This document shows positions 34,377 to 44,894 of a DNA stretch of 64,000 nt, one piece after another (within the stretch, counting starts at the first letter, position 1; each line of letters starts with the position of its first letter). Origin of the DNA: Pseudomonas putida (GTDB taxonomy: Bacteria > Pseudomonadota > Gammaproteobacteria > Pseudomonadales > Pseudomonadaceae); assembly GCF_005080685.1 (NCBI RefSeq), contig NZ_CP039371.1, positions 744,001 to 808,000 on the forward strand. Direction: 5' to 3'. Below the pieces are notes generated by a model. That model saw only the letters and a list, made by a program, of their open reading frames with translations, made no database searches and had not been told where the DNA came from. The position numbers and the translations under genes were made by a program.

Positions 34377-37300
34377 CGGCCAGTGGCGCTGTGGATAACC
34401 GCGCCGGCCAGCTCACCAGCCTCAAGACGCTGGACCTCAAGGCCGGCCAGGTGAGCAACGGCGATGCCGGGCGTATCGCCAGCAACCAGGCGCTCACCGC
34501 CAATGTCACGGGGCTCGACCAGAGCAACGGTGGTCGTCTGACCAGCGTCAGCGAACTGAGCCTGACACTGAACAAAGGCCATCTGAACAATCAGGGCGGC
34601 CTGATCAATGCGCCGCGCCTGACGCTGAATGAACTCGACAGCGTGGATAACCGCCAGGGCGAGATCTCCAGCGCCCAAGCGTTCGTGCTGATCGCACGAA
34701 GCCTCGACAACAGCCTCGGCAAGCTGCTTGGCAACCAGAGCCTGACCCTGCATCTGGACCAGGCGCTGAACAACGAAGGCGGGGTGATTTCCGCGACCGG
34801 GCTCGATGTGCGTGCCGCGAGCCTGGACAATCGCCAGCAAGGTCTGCTCAGCAGCCTGGCAGCCCTCAGCTACGACGGTACGCAGTTGGACAACCGTGGC
34901 GGCCTGCTCAGTGCCGGCGGCCCGGTTCGTCTGCAAGCCGACAGCCTGGACAACAGCGGCGGGCGGATTTCCAGCCAGCGTGCGCTGGTGGCCGAGCTTG
35001 GTCGGATCATCAACCAAAGTGGCGAGCTGGTAGCCCAGGGTGACCTGCTGCTCACCGGCACCCACCTGGACAACCGTGGCAACGGCCTGGTCGGTGGCAC
35101 CAGCGCGTTGCAACTGAACGTGGCCGAAGTCGACAACCGTGGCGGGGAAATCTCCACCAGCAAAGGCCTGACCCTGCAAGGCAGCCGACTGGACAACAGC
35201 GACAGCGGCAAGGTCCTGGCCGGCACCACGCTGCAAGTGCAGGTCGCCGAGGTGCTCAACCGTAACCTCGGCCTGCTGTCTGCCACAGGGCCGATGAGCA
35301 TCGTCGGCCAGCGATTGGACAACCAGCAGGGGCGCCTGGTCAGTGGCGAGGATCTGGATATTCGCCTGGGCGGCGGGTTGGCCAACCTTCAGGGGCTGAT
35401 CAGTGCCGAAGGGCACCTCACTGCCAATCTCGGCCACCTGGACAACGACAGCGGCAAGCTCTCCAGCGCCATGGGCCTGGCCGTGACCAGCAGAGACGCG
35501 CTGCTCAATCGCCAGGGCTCGATCACCACCGACGGCGACCTGACGATCAGCAGCCACAGCCTCGACAACAGCCAGCTCGGCGTGCTCAGCAGCAACGGCG
35601 CAGCCAAGGTCGCCACCGGCACCTTGGACAATCTCCAGGGCGGCCAACTGGTCAGTGGCGAGGGGCTTGAGCTGACGGCGGGTCAGGTCAACAACGGCCA
35701 GGGCAGCCGTATCGCCAGTGAAAAGGCACTGGTCGCCAGCGTCTCCGGCCTGACCCAGGATGGCGGCGAACTGTTCAGCAAAGCTGCGTTGACCCTCGAC
35801 CTGAACCACGGCGTGTTGAGCAACCGCCAGGGCCTGATCAACGGGCCGCTGCTGGTGCTGAAAAATCTCGCTGAAGTCGACAACCAGCAAGGTGAGATAT
35901 CCAGTGACCAGAGCTTCACCTTGGCGGCGCGCAGCCTGGATAACCGCAACGGTCGACTGATCGCCGGACAGGGCCTGACCCTGCGCATCGACCAACTGCT
36001 GAATAATCTCAAGGGGCTGGTCTCGGCCGATGCCCTGGATCTGCACAGCGCCAGCCTGGACAACCGCCAGGGCCTGATCAGCAGTCGCGCCGACCAGGTA
36101 CTGGTCGTCGCTGGCGACTTGCTCAACCAGGGCGGTACGCTGATCGCCGATCAACGCCTGGACGTCCGCGCCGGCAGCCTGGTCAACCAGCAGGGGCAGG
36201 TCTCTGCTGGCAGCGAGTTGAGCGCGCAGGTCGGCAACCTCGACAACCAGGCCGGTGTGCTGGTTTCAACCGGGGCCGTGGCACTCAGCGGTGACACCCT
36301 CGACAACCGTCAAGGCGGCCTGGTAGGCGCCACCCACAACCTCGATCTGCAGTTCGCAGCGGTGGACAACCGCGCGGGCGAGCTGTCGAGCAAGGCTGAC
36401 GTCACCTTGGGCGGTACTCGCCTGGACAACAGTGATGCCGGCAAGGTACTCGCCGCCGGTTCGTTGCAGATGGCCGTCGCCGAGGTGATCAACCGCAGCA
36501 AGGGGGGGCTCTCTGGCCAGGTCGGCCTGCGCATGAGCGGTGACAGCCTGGACAACACCGGCGGCCTGCTGCTCAGCCAGCACGCCATCGACACCAAGCT
36601 GCAAGGCAAGCTCGACAACCGCCAGGGCCTGATCAGTGCCGAGGGCACTCTGAGCCTGGCGAGCGGCGAACTCGACAACCGCGCCGGCAGTGTGTCCAGC
36701 GCAGGTGTGTTGACCCTCGAGCACACCGGCAACCTGCTCAACCAGGGCGGTGAACTGGTCACCGATGCCGCGCTGCACCTGCGCGCCGCTCAGGTCGCCA
36801 ACACCGACCAGGGCATCATCAGCGCCAAAGGGCTGGCCAGCATCGAGGCCAGCAGCCTCGACAACAGCCGCAAAGGCCGGATCGACAGTGGCGCCAGCCT
36901 CGACCTGGCCGCCGGTCAGCTGAGCAATCGCGACGGCGGACGCATCGCCAGTGACGGCGCGCTCGCGGTCAATGCCACTGGTCTGGACCAGCAAGGTGGG
37001 CAACTGTTCAGCAACAGCGCATTGACCTTGGACTTGAACCACGGCCTGCTGGATAACCGTCAGGGCCTGATCAATGCCCCGCTGCTGGTGCTCAAGCAGC
37101 TCGGCGACGTGAACAACCAGGGCGGCGAGATCTCCTCGGCCCAGGCCTTCACCCTGGCTGCCCGCAGCCTCGACAACGGCAGCGGCAAGGTACTGAGCAA
37201 CCAGTCGCTGACCCTGCGCATCGCCCAGGCCTTGAACACCATCAAAGGCCTGGTCGCCGCCGAAAGTCTCGATATTCACGCTGCCAGCCTGGACAACAGC

Positions 37301-40300
37301 GGCGGCACGCTGAGCAGCCGTGGCGGCCTCGACCTGCAGGTGCTCGACCGTCTGAACAACGGCCAGCAAGGCCTGATCAACGCCGCAGGCCTGCTGGATA
37401 TCGCTGCCCGGTCCGTGGACAACCAGGCAGGCTCGCTGTTGGGCAACACCATTCGCTTCGACTTCGGCAGTGCCACAGGCGACCTGAACAACGACGGCGG
37501 CCTGATCACGACCGCTGGCGCGTTGACCTTCGATCATCTGCGCGACCTCAGCAACCGCAGCGGTGAAATCTCCAGCCAGCAAGGCCTCGACCTGTCCGGC
37601 CGTGGCCTGGACAACAGTGCCGGCAAGCTGATCAGCAGCGGGCAGTTGCATGTCACTGCCCAGCGCCTGCTCAACCAGGGCGGTCTGGTTTCGGGCTGGC
37701 AAGGCCTGGGCGCCGACCTGGGCAGCCTCGACAACCGCAACCAAGGTACCTTGTCCAGCCGCAGCGGCGCGCTTGATGTACAGGTCAGCGGCGACCTGCA
37801 GAACAGCGCCGGTGGCGCGTTGGTCAGCCAGCAGGCCCTGAGCGTGTCGGCGGCGAACCTGGACAACAGTGGCGCTGGCATCCTGTCCAGTGCGGGCGGG
37901 CAACGTCTGACCATCCGTGGCCTGCTGAACAACGGCCAAGGCGGCCTGATCGACAGCGGCGCGGCCCTGACCCTCAACGCCATGGCCCTGGGCAATGGCG
38001 CCGGCAGCATCAGCGCCCAGCAGGCCCTGGAGGTGAATGCCAACAGCCTGGACAACAGCGCCGGCAGCCTGATCGGCAACGCCGCCGTGACCCTGAAGCT
38101 GCTCGGCGCCCTGACCAACAACAACGGCAAGCTGGCCAGCGCCGGCCCGCTGCGTATCGACGCCACCCAGGTCGGTAACCAGGGCGGCCAGATCGCCAGC
38201 CAAGGCTTGCTGAGCCTGTTCGCCAGCAGCCTGGACAACCGCAATCGCGGTACCGTCGCGGCCAACCAGCAACTGACCCTGGCGGTTGACGGCGAACTGC
38301 ACAACAGCGCCGATGGCCTGATCTACAGCCAGAACGGCGGCCTCGACGTGCGCGCCGCCAGCCTGGGCAACGCCAAGGGCACCCTGCAGAGTCAGGGTGC
38401 CTTGGTGCTGGTGGCCGGTGATATCGACAACCAGAGTGGTCGCCTCCTTGCCGACGCCGGCGACCTCGGCGTCACGGCCGGCAACCTGGACAACCGCGGC
38501 GGCGTGCTGTCGAGCCTGCAAGGCGCGCTCAACGCCGACCTGCGCGGCGTGCTGAAGAACGGCTACGACCTGAACAACAACCGCCAAGGGGGTATCACCC
38601 AGGCGCAGTCCCTCGCCCTCAAGGCCCTGGCGGGGATCGACAACTACGGTGGGCGGATCTCCGCGCAGGCCGGCGACGCCCTGGTCACCACCGCCGACTT
38701 CGACAACCGCAACGGCGGCTTGTACGCCCAGGGCCTGGTCAAGGTCAGCGGCGGCAGCTTCGACAACAGTGGCGACAACGATGGCCAGATTGCCGGCCAA
38801 CGCATCGACCTCGACCTCAGCGGCGCACTGAACAACCGCCTGGGCATCATCGAGAGCGACAGCACCCTGGCGATCAGCGCAGCCAGCCTCGACAACCAGA
38901 CCGGCCAACTGCGTGCCTTGGGCAGCGGTGGCACCACGCGGTTGCAGATCGGTGGCCAGTTCGACAACCGCAACGGCACCCTGGAAACGGCCAACAGCGA
39001 TCTCTCCCTGGGTGTCGGCAGTTTCCTCAACGGTGGCGGCAATCTGCTGCACGTCGGCAACGGCAACTTCGCCATCAGCACCGCCAACGTCACCGGCGCC
39101 GGCGGCAGCATCGTCACCCGCGGCGGCCTGACCCTCAACGCCTCCAGCTGGAGCAACAGTAACGTCATCCAGGCCGGGCGCCTGAGCGTCAATGTCGGCG
39201 ACTTCAGCCAGACCGCCAGCGGACAGTTACTGGCCAGCGAGGCGCTGGTGGGCAGCGGCGGCAACTGGAGCAATGACGGCCTGATCGCCAGCGATGGCAG
39301 CCTCAGCCTCGATCTGACCGGCACCTACACCGGCAATGGTCGCCTGAGCAGCCGCGGCACCCTCGGCCTGGGTGCCGGGCAGGTGAATCTCGGCAGCACG
39401 GGCAGCATTGCCGGTGGCGGCGCCACCCGCGTTACCGTGGCGGGGCAGTTGAACAATGCTGGCCGGTTGACCTCGGCTGCCGGGCTCACCCTCGGCGCCG
39501 GCGGCGTCAGCAACCAGGGCACCCTGGGGGCGGGCGAGGGACTGACCTTGACCACCGGAGCTCTGCTCAACAGCGACGGCGGCCTGATCTTCAGTGGCCA
39601 GGACATGGGCTTGCGGGTCGCCAGCCTGACCAACAGCTATGCCGACGTCTACAGCCTGGGCCGCCTCAGCATCGACCGCGATGGCCTGGGCGGCCTGGCC
39701 AACAGCATCGTCAACAGTTCCGGTTCGCTGCAGAGCGACCTGTCCATGAGCCTGGCGGCCAGCACCATTCAAAACGTGCGTGCGGTGCTGCAGACCGATG
39801 ACAAAGGCCTCTACACCGCCCGCGTCGGCGAAGTCGCCTGTATCGAGGGCTACAACGCCGGCGACTGCAGCGGCAAGCGCAACCACGTCTGGGAAATCGT
39901 CCAGCGCGACAAGTTCGAAGTCATCGACGCCAGTGCCGCCTCCAGCATCACCACCGGCGGCAACCTGACCATCCACGGCGGTTACCTGCTCAACAGCAGC
40001 AGCACCATCGGCGCTGGCGGCAACCTGGTGGCCACGGTCGACAACCTGACCAACACCGGCGTGGAGACCGGCGAGACCGAGACCACCCGCATCGTGCGTT
40101 CGCAGCGCACCAACAATGCAGGGTCGCTGTATCAGCTCGCCAGCTCGATCACCAACAAGTACTGGTTCGAGAGCGCGGGCTACGACCCCGCGAACCTGGG
40201 TGGGCTGGAAGCCGACCTGGCCCAGTTCATCGGCAAGACCGAAGCCGAATTGGTAAGCCTTGGCAGCACCCGCAAACTGTCCTCGGGTGACCAGCGCTAT

Positions 40301-43300
40301 GCCGCCGTCATGCAGGCCAATGGCGCAGTGAGCATCACTGCCGGCAATGGCATCGACAACAGTGTGGTGCGCCCGGGCTATGCCTACATCGGCAGCGGTG
40401 CGCGCACCGACACCACCGCGCCTGGCACTGCGTTCTCCACCCGTATCACCCTCAACCAGCAGCTGCCCCCGGACCTCGCCCAGCAGCAAATCAACCCGCT
40501 GGCGCTGCCAGGCTTCAGCCTGCCCACCGGCCAGAACGGCCTGTTCCGCCTCAGCAGCGAGGCGGGCAGCACCTCTGCCAGCGGCCCGCAGAGTTGGAGC
40601 ATTGGCGGCGCAAGCCTGGGCCTGGCTCAGCGTCAGCAACCCCTGCCGGTGATACAGGGGCACGACATTCGTGCCGCCGACGCCAGCCTGGCGACCGCCA
40701 GCAGTACCGCATTGAGCACCGCCGAGCGTACCCAGGCAGCTAGCGCCGGCCCCGCCAGCGCAGTCGACACCCGTCTGGGCGCGGAGGACAGCATTACCCA
40801 GGCGACCGCGCTCAATGGCCAGGGCCCGCTCACCATCGACCGGGTGCAAGGCCTGCCGGACAGCAGCGTGCGCAGCAACCCGCACAAGTACCTGATCGAA
40901 ACCAACCCGGTGCTCACCGACCTCAAGCAGTTCATGAGTTCCGACTACTTGCTGGAAAACCTCGGGTACGACCCCGACGACAGCGCCAAGCGCCTGGGCG
41001 ACGGCTTCTACGAACAGAAGCTGATCCAGCAAGCCGTGCTCGCCCGCACCGGCCAACGCTTCATCGATGGCCAGAGCAGCGACGAGCAGCTGTTCAAGTA
41101 CCTGATGGACAACGCCATCCAGAGCAAGCAACAGCTCGACCTGGCCGTGGGCGTGAGCCTGACCTCCGAGCAGGTCGCCGCCCTGACCCACGACATCGTC
41201 TGGCTGGAAACCGCCGAGGTGAACGGCGAGCAAGTGCTGGTGCCGGTGCTCTACCTGGCCCACGGCACCGACCGCCTGGCGCCCAACGGCGCGTTGATCG
41301 CCGGTAACGACGTCAGCCTGATCGCCGGGCAGAACCTCGACAACGTCGGCACCCTGCGCGCCAGCAACAACCTCTCGGCCCAGGCCGGCAACGACCTGAT
41401 CAACAGCGGCCTGGTGCAAGCCGGCAACCGCCTCGACCTGCTGGCCGGCAACGACCTGGTGAACAAGGCCGGCGGCATCATCGCCGGGCGCGACGTGAGC
41501 CTGGCTGCCGTGCAGGACGTGATCAACGAACGCACCCTGACCTCGCACCAGAGCAGCAACGGCAGCTACGCCCAGCAGCGTGACTTCGTCGACACCGCCG
41601 CCCGGGTGGAGGCGGCGAACGACCTGGCGATCAAGGCCGGGCGTGATCTGAACAACGACGGCGGGGTGCTCAGCAGTGGGGCCGACACTACCCTGCAGGC
41701 CGGGCGCGATGTGAAGCTGACTTCGGTCGAGCAGGTGGTGGTCAATGACCGCGGCGTGCGCCATACCGACAGCAGCGTGACCCAGAACGGGTCGAGTGTG
41801 CAGGCTGGGCGGGACCTGACGGTGAATGCGGGGCGCGATGTCAGTGCGGTGGCCAGTGCGATCGAGGCCAAGCGGGATGTGGTGATGTCGGCGACGGAAA
41901 ACATCAATTTGGTGTCCGCTGCCAATGAGCAACATTCGGCGAGCAAGACCAAAAAAGTCACGAGCCAGGAAGATCATGTCCAGCAGGTGGCCAGTACTGT
42001 GGTCGCTGGCGGTGATGTGGTGTTGGCATCCGGCACCGACCTCAATCTGGTTTCAAGTCGCGTCACTGCCGGGGATGAGGCCTATCTGGTGGCGGGTGGG
42101 CAGTTGAACCTGCTGGCGCAACAAGACAGCGATTATTCGCTGTACGACATGAAGAAAAAGGGCGACTGGGGGAGCAAGAAGACCCAGCGTGATGAGGTTA
42201 CCCAGGTAACCCACGTGGGAAGTGAAGTCCACGCAGGCGGCAACCTGACGCTCAAGAGCGAGGGCGATCAGACCTACCAGGTCGCCAAGCTGGAGAGTGG
42301 CAAGGACCTGACTCTGGAGAGTGGTGGGGGGATCACCTTCGAAGGGGTGAAAGACCTGCATCAGGAGAGTCACGAGAAGTCCAAAGGTGACCTTGCCTGG
42401 AACAGCATGAAAGGCAAGGGCAGCACCGACGAGACCCTGCGGCAGAGTCAGTTGTTTGCTCAGGGGGCGCTGACGATCAAGGCGGTGGAAGGGCTGAAGG
42501 TCGACCTGAAGCACATCGATCAGAAGACCGTGAGTCAGACCATTGATGCGATGGTGGAGGCGGATCCTCAACTCGCTTGGTTGAAAGACGCTGAGGCTCG
42601 CGGTGATGTGGATTGGCGCAGAGTGCAGGAAGTCCACGATAGCTGGAAGTACAGCCATTCTGGGTTGGGGGCTGGGGCTCAGATAGTGATTGCGATCGTC
42701 GTGACTTACCTCACGGCTGGGGCGGCCAGCACAGCAATCGCAGCGGCTGGAACCGGAACCTCGATGGCTGGCGCCACAGCAGCAGCTACCGCGACGACGT
42801 CGGCGGGTTGGCTGAATGCGGCAGGCACTGCAGTGCTCAGCGGCATGGCGGGCACCGGTGCGGTCAGCACGATCAATAACCGTGGGAATCTGGGCGATGT
42901 ACTCAAGGATGTGACGTCCAGTGATGCCCTGCGTGGGTATGCGGTGGCCGGCACGACAGCTGGATTGACCTCTGGGCTGTTCGACAAATGGACCTCTACG
43001 GAGACCGGTACCTCGACCGCCTTGCCGAATAGCGGGACAGTCACGTCGGCCGCCGGGCTGGGAACCTGGCAAGGCGTGGGCCAGTTTACAGCCAATCAGT
43101 TGCTACAAGGCGGTACCTCCGCGCTGGTGGACCGGGCATTGGGGGGTGAAGGAAACCTCAGCGATGCGATGCGCAGTAGCCTGGCCAATGCTTTTGCGGC
43201 CTACGGCTTCAATCTGGTCGGGGATGCCACTGCCGGCGTGTTGAAAGACGGCAGCATCGGCAAGATCGGCCTGCATGCTTTGGTGGGCGGTTTGGCTGCG

Positions 43301-44386
43301 GAAGCGGCAGGTGGCGACTTCCGTACCGGAGCGCTGGCGGCTGGGGTCAACGAGGCCGTGGTAGATAGCCTTGCCAAGCAATACGCCAGCCTGCCCGTCG
43401 ATGACAAGAAGGGCTTGCTGATAATGAGCTCCCAATTGATCGGCGTGCTGGCGGCTTCGACGCAGGGCGACGCGTCTGCCGATAGCCTACAGAAAGGGGC
43501 CTGGGTGGCGGGAAGTGCCACTCAGTACAACTATTTGCTGCATGAAGAGATTCTGGAGCGAAACGAGAAAGTCAAAGGCTGTGGCAGTGACGAGGCTTGT
43601 CAGCAGCAGACCCTCAGGTACTACGCAGATTTGGACACGGCCCGGAATGCAAGCCTGCCTGGGCTCTGCCAGAGCAATCCAGATCAATGCATGGGGTTGA
43701 TGAGGCAGTTGGCCTCGGAGCGCGGGCTGAACGCAGCCGCGATGGAGAAACTGCGGTTTGAAGACGTCAATGCTGCGATTGGTATTCAGCTGGCCTCGGA
43801 GTCGAATGAAGCGGCAATAGACACCATTCAGCTTGAGCTGATACGGCAGCGATACGGGGAGGGGACAGCTGTTGCGTTGGAGGTGCTGCAGGTTGCGGCT
43901 GCGGGGGGGTTGGGGAAAAGGCTGATTAGTGCTCTCGGGCGGTTGGGGAAAGGTGGTGGTCAGCAAGCTACGGGGGTTGAGCTAAACGGCGCGGGTAGTC
44001 AAGGGGAGAGTAGCGGGTTAGTCTCTGGTCCAAAAGCGACAGATTCCGCATCGAATATTGCTCTTTTCGAAAGACAGCGAGCAGGTTATGCAGCCCAAGA
44101 GATAAAAAATGCACAACCTGTCGGAAGTGCACTTAAAGAAGACCCTCTTCATCGTGCTCCCAGTTATGTGATTGACCAGATCCCAGAAAAAGGAAGGCTT
44201 TTCACCATCCGAGGTGGGGATGGAAAGTCGTACAACCTTACCCAGATGGAAGGGGCCGTGGATGGCAAGTCTGGTATATTCGAGTGGCTCGTTAACGCCA
44301 AGGGTGAGTTGACTCATCAGAGGTTTATCCCAGCCGGAAAGATTACTGGTATGCCTAACCAAATTCCATCTAGATTACCAAGATAA
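34304..44386 (+). CDS. TpsA/CdiA-like exoprotein, repeat shaft and C-terminal toxin part
   Basis: A 3360-codon frame continuing the exoprotein. Codons 1 to about 2000 are filamentous haemagglutinin repeats (SLDNxxGxLxS...LxLxA). A central region with Cys-containing VACIEGYNAGDCSGKRNHVWEI follows, then a second repeat block (QAGRDVKLTS, LVAGGQLNLLAQQDSDYS). From about codon 2790 come Ala/Gly-rich membrane-like segments, a DUF637-like pretoxin region (LHALVGGLAAEAAGGDFRTGALAAGVNEA) and a linker with YNYLLHEE in the place of a VENN-type motif. The last 90 residues (HRAPSYVIDQIPEKGRLFTI...) are the putative toxin tip; its activity is unknown. No ribosome site precedes the first GTG, so expression needs the upstream frame. 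Confidence 0.82.
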   Translation: MVNAKVGQLDNAAGTVRAGQHLGLTASGAVDNRAGQLTSLKTLDLKAGQVSNGDAGRIASNQALTANVTGLDQSNGGRLTSVSELSLTLNKGHLNNQGGLINAPRLTLNELDSVDNRQGEISSAQAFVLIARSLDNSLGKLLGNQSLTLHLDQALNNEGGVISATGLDVRAASLDNRQQGLLSSLAALSYDGTQLDNRGGLLSAGGPVRLQADSLDNSGGRISSQRALVAELGRIINQSGELVAQGDLLLTGTHLDNRGNGLVGGTSALQLNVAEVDNRGGEISTSKGLTLQGSRLDNSDSGKVLAGTTLQVQVAEVLNRNLGLLSATGPMSIVGQRLDNQQGRLVSGEDLDIRLGGGLANLQGLISAEGHLTANLGHLDNDSGKLSSAMGLAVTSRDALLNRQGSITTDGDLTISSHSLDNSQLGVLSSNGAAKVATGTLDNLQGGQLVSGEGLELTAGQVNNGQGSRIASEKALVASVSGLTQDGGELFSKAALTLDLNHGVLSNRQGLINGPLLVLKNLAEVDNQQGEISSDQSFTLAARSLDNRNGRLIAGQGLTLRIDQLLNNLKGLVSADALDLHSASLDNRQGLISSRADQVLVVAGDLLNQGGTLIADQRLDVRAGSLVNQQGQVSAGSELSAQVGNLDNQAGVLVSTGAVALSGDTLDNRQGGLVGATHNLDLQFAAVDNRAGELSSKADVTLGGTRLDNSDAGKVLAAGSLQMAVAEVINRSKGGLSGQVGLRMSGDSLDNTGGLLLSQHAIDTKLQGKLDNRQGLISAEGTLSLASGELDNRAGSVSSAGVLTLEHTGNLLNQGGELVTDAALHLRAAQVANTDQGIISAKGLASIEASSLDNSRKGRIDSGASLDLAAGQLSNRDGGRIASDGALAVNATGLDQQGGQLFSNSALTLDLNHGLLDNRQGLINAPLLVLKQLGDVNNQGGEISSAQAFTLAARSLDNGSGKVLSNQSLTLRIAQALNTIKGLVAAESLDIHAASLDNSGGTLSSRGGLDLQVLDRLNNGQQGLINAAGLLDIAARSVDNQAGSLLGNTIRFDFGSATGDLNNDGGLITTAGALTFDHLRDLSNRSGEISSQQGLDLSGRGLDNSAGKLISSGQLHVTAQRLLNQGGLVSGWQGLGADLGSLDNRNQGTLSSRSGALDVQVSGDLQNSAGGALVSQQALSVSAANLDNSGAGILSSAGGQRLTIRGLLNNGQGGLIDSGAALTLNAMALGNGAGSISAQQALEVNANSLDNSAGSLIGNAAVTLKLLGALTNNNGKLASAGPLRIDATQVGNQGGQIASQGLLSLFASSLDNRNRGTVAANQQLTLAVDGELHNSADGLIYSQNGGLDVRAASLGNAKGTLQSQGALVLVAGDIDNQSGRLLADAGDLGVTAGNLDNRGGVLSSLQGALNADLRGVLKNGYDLNNNRQGGITQAQSLALKALAGIDNYGGRISAQAGDALVTTADFDNRNGGLYAQGLVKVSGGSFDNSGDNDGQIAGQRIDLDLSGALNNRLGIIESDSTLAISAASLDNQTGQLRALGSGGTTRLQIGGQFDNRNGTLETANSDLSLGVGSFLNGGGNLLHVGNGNFAISTANVTGAGGSIVTRGGLTLNASSWSNSNVIQAGRLSVNVGDFSQTASGQLLASEALVGSGGNWSNDGLIASDGSLSLDLTGTYTGNGRLSSRGTLGLGAGQVNLGSTGSIAGGGATRVTVAGQLNNAGRLTSAAGLTLGAGGVSNQGTLGAGEGLTLTTGALLNSDGGLIFSGQDMGLRVASLTNSYADVYSLGRLSIDRDGLGGLANSIVNSSGSLQSDLSMSLAASTIQNVRAVLQTDDKGLYTARVGEVACIEGYNAGDCSGKRNHVWEIVQRDKFEVIDASAASSITTGGNLTIHGGYLLNSSSTIGAGGNLVATVDNLTNTGVETGETETTRIVRSQRTNNAGSLYQLASSITNKYWFESAGYDPANLGGLEADLAQFIGKTEAELVSLGSTRKLSSGDQRYAAVMQANGAVSITAGNGIDNSVVRPGYAYIGSGARTDTTAPGTAFSTRITLNQQLPPDLAQQQINPLALPGFSLPTGQNGLFRLSSEAGSTSASGPQSWSIGGASLGLAQRQQPLPVIQGHDIRAADASLATASSTALSTAERTQAASAGPASAVDTRLGAEDSITQATALNGQGPLTIDRVQGLPDSSVRSNPHKYLIETNPVLTDLKQFMSSDYLLENLGYDPDDSAKRLGDGFYEQKLIQQAVLARTGQRFIDGQSSDEQLFKYLMDNAIQSKQQLDLAVGVSLTSEQVAALTHDIVWLETAEVNGEQVLVPVLYLAHGTDRLAPNGALIAGNDVSLIAGQNLDNVGTLRASNNLSAQAGNDLINSGLVQAGNRLDLLAGNDLVNKAGGIIAGRDVSLAAVQDVINERTLTSHQSSNGSYAQQRDFVDTAARVEAANDLAIKAGRDLNNDGGVLSSGADTTLQAGRDVKLTSVEQVVVNDRGVRHTDSSVTQNGSSVQAGRDLTVNAGRDVSAVASAIEAKRDVVMSATENINLVSAANEQHSASKTKKVTSQEDHVQQVASTVVAGGDVVLASGTDLNLVSSRVTAGDEAYLVAGGQLNLLAQQDSDYSLYDMKKKGDWGSKKTQRDEVTQVTHVGSEVHAGGNLTLKSEGDQTYQVAKLESGKDLTLESGGGITFEGVKDLHQESHEKSKGDLAWNSMKGKGSTDETLRQSQLFAQGALTIKAVEGLKVDLKHIDQKTVSQTIDAMVEADPQLAWLKDAEARGDVDWRRVQEVHDSWKYSHSGLGAGAQIVIAIVVTYLTAGAASTAIAAAGTGTSMAGATAAATATTSAGWLNAAGTAVLSGMAGTGAVSTINNRGNLGDVLKDVTSSDALRGYAVAGTTAGLTSGLFDKWTSTETGTSTALPNSGTVTSAAGLGTWQGVGQFTANQLLQGGTSALVDRALGGEGNLSDAMRSSLANAFAAYGFNLVGDATAGVLKDGSIGKIGLHALVGGLAAEAAGGDFRTGALAAGVNEAVVDSLAKQYASLPVDDKKGLLIMSSQLIGVLAASTQGDASADSLQKGAWVAGSATQYNYLLHEEILERNEKVKGCGSDEACQQQTLRYYADLDTARNASLPGLCQSNPDQCMGLMRQLASERGLNAAAMEKLRFEDVNAAIGIQLASESNEAAIDTIQLELIRQRYGEGTAVALEVLQVAAAGGLGKRLISALGRLGKGGGQQATGVELNGAGSQGESSGLVSGPKATDSASNIALFERQRAGYAAQEIKNAQPVGSALKEDPLHRAPSYVIDQIPEKGRLFTIRGGDGKSYNLTQMEGAVDGKSGIFEWLVNAKGELTHQRFIPAGKITGMPNQIPSRLPR
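34430..38100 (+). repeat. three tandem long repeats of about 1.23 kb inside the exoprotein gene
   Basis: Marker pairs recur about every 1.23 kb. RIAS-(N/E/D)-x-AL follows a GQ(V/L)-(S/N)-N segment near 34450, 35690 and 36920. LINAP or LINGP with xQGEISS recurs near 34600, 35840 and 37060. Each repeat is therefore about 410 residues, above the short FHA motif level. Confidence 0.65.
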
Positions 44387-44396
44387 GAGGTCCGGT

Positions 44397-44894
44397 ATGC
44401 AGCAAATAGTTTTAGATGGTGGTTTTTGCTTCTCAGAAGCACCATGGTTGAGTTGGGGAGACATCAAGTACGGTTTGGATCGCGGCTTCTTAAATTCAAA
44501 AGGAGTGGTTGAATATGCTGCTAAAAGGCTTTCTTCGGATTCTCCTGCGGAGCACTATGAGTTGGCCTGCTTGAGTGGCGATGATGGCAATGATGTCCAG
44601 GAGTGCGTTAGTCGCCTCGCAGTCAAAGATGTGCGAGATGTAGGGGGGGCGGAGAAAGCGTGGGTTTTTTTGATTTTTCTGTGGGTCTTTCTTAATAGGG
44701 ATAGATATCGAAATCCACTAGGGCTTGTCGAAGAGCTATATGCGGATTTTAATTATCCGGAATCTATTGCTTCTATTGTGCGGTATATGCCGGCAATAGA
44801 TCCTTCTTTAGAGGGTGAGAGTCAACTTTTTAAGAATTGGTCCGATGTATTGGAGTCTTTTAGACAGGAGCTTCAAGCTAGTCGTTCTGGATAA
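44397..44894 (+). CDS. DUF2247-family putative immunity protein
   Basis: A 165-residue soluble protein beginning MQQIVLDGGFCFSEAPWLSWGDIKYGLDRGFLN. The segment LSWGDIKYGLDxGFL, followed by an acidic helical body, fits DUF2247, a family often found directly after polymorphic-toxin genes. It starts 11 bases after the exoprotein stop behind AAGAGG and is much richer in A+T than the shaft gene, as expected for a horizontally exchanged immunity gene. It probably neutralises the toxin tip of the preceding exoprotein. Confidence 0.75.
   Translation: MQQIVLDGGFCFSEAPWLSWGDIKYGLDRGFLNSKGVVEYAAKRLSSDSPAEHYELACLSGDDGNDVQECVSRLAVKDVRDVGGAEKAWVFLIFLWVFLNRDRYRNPLGLVEELYADFNYPESIASIVRYMPAIDPSLEGESQLFKNWSDVLESFRQELQASRSG

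Noticed and set aside
34085..41977. Very long minus-strand frames opposite the exoprotein gene
   Set aside because: They mirror the repetitive coding strand, with repeated low-complexity Val/Gln/Ala patterns and no start signals.
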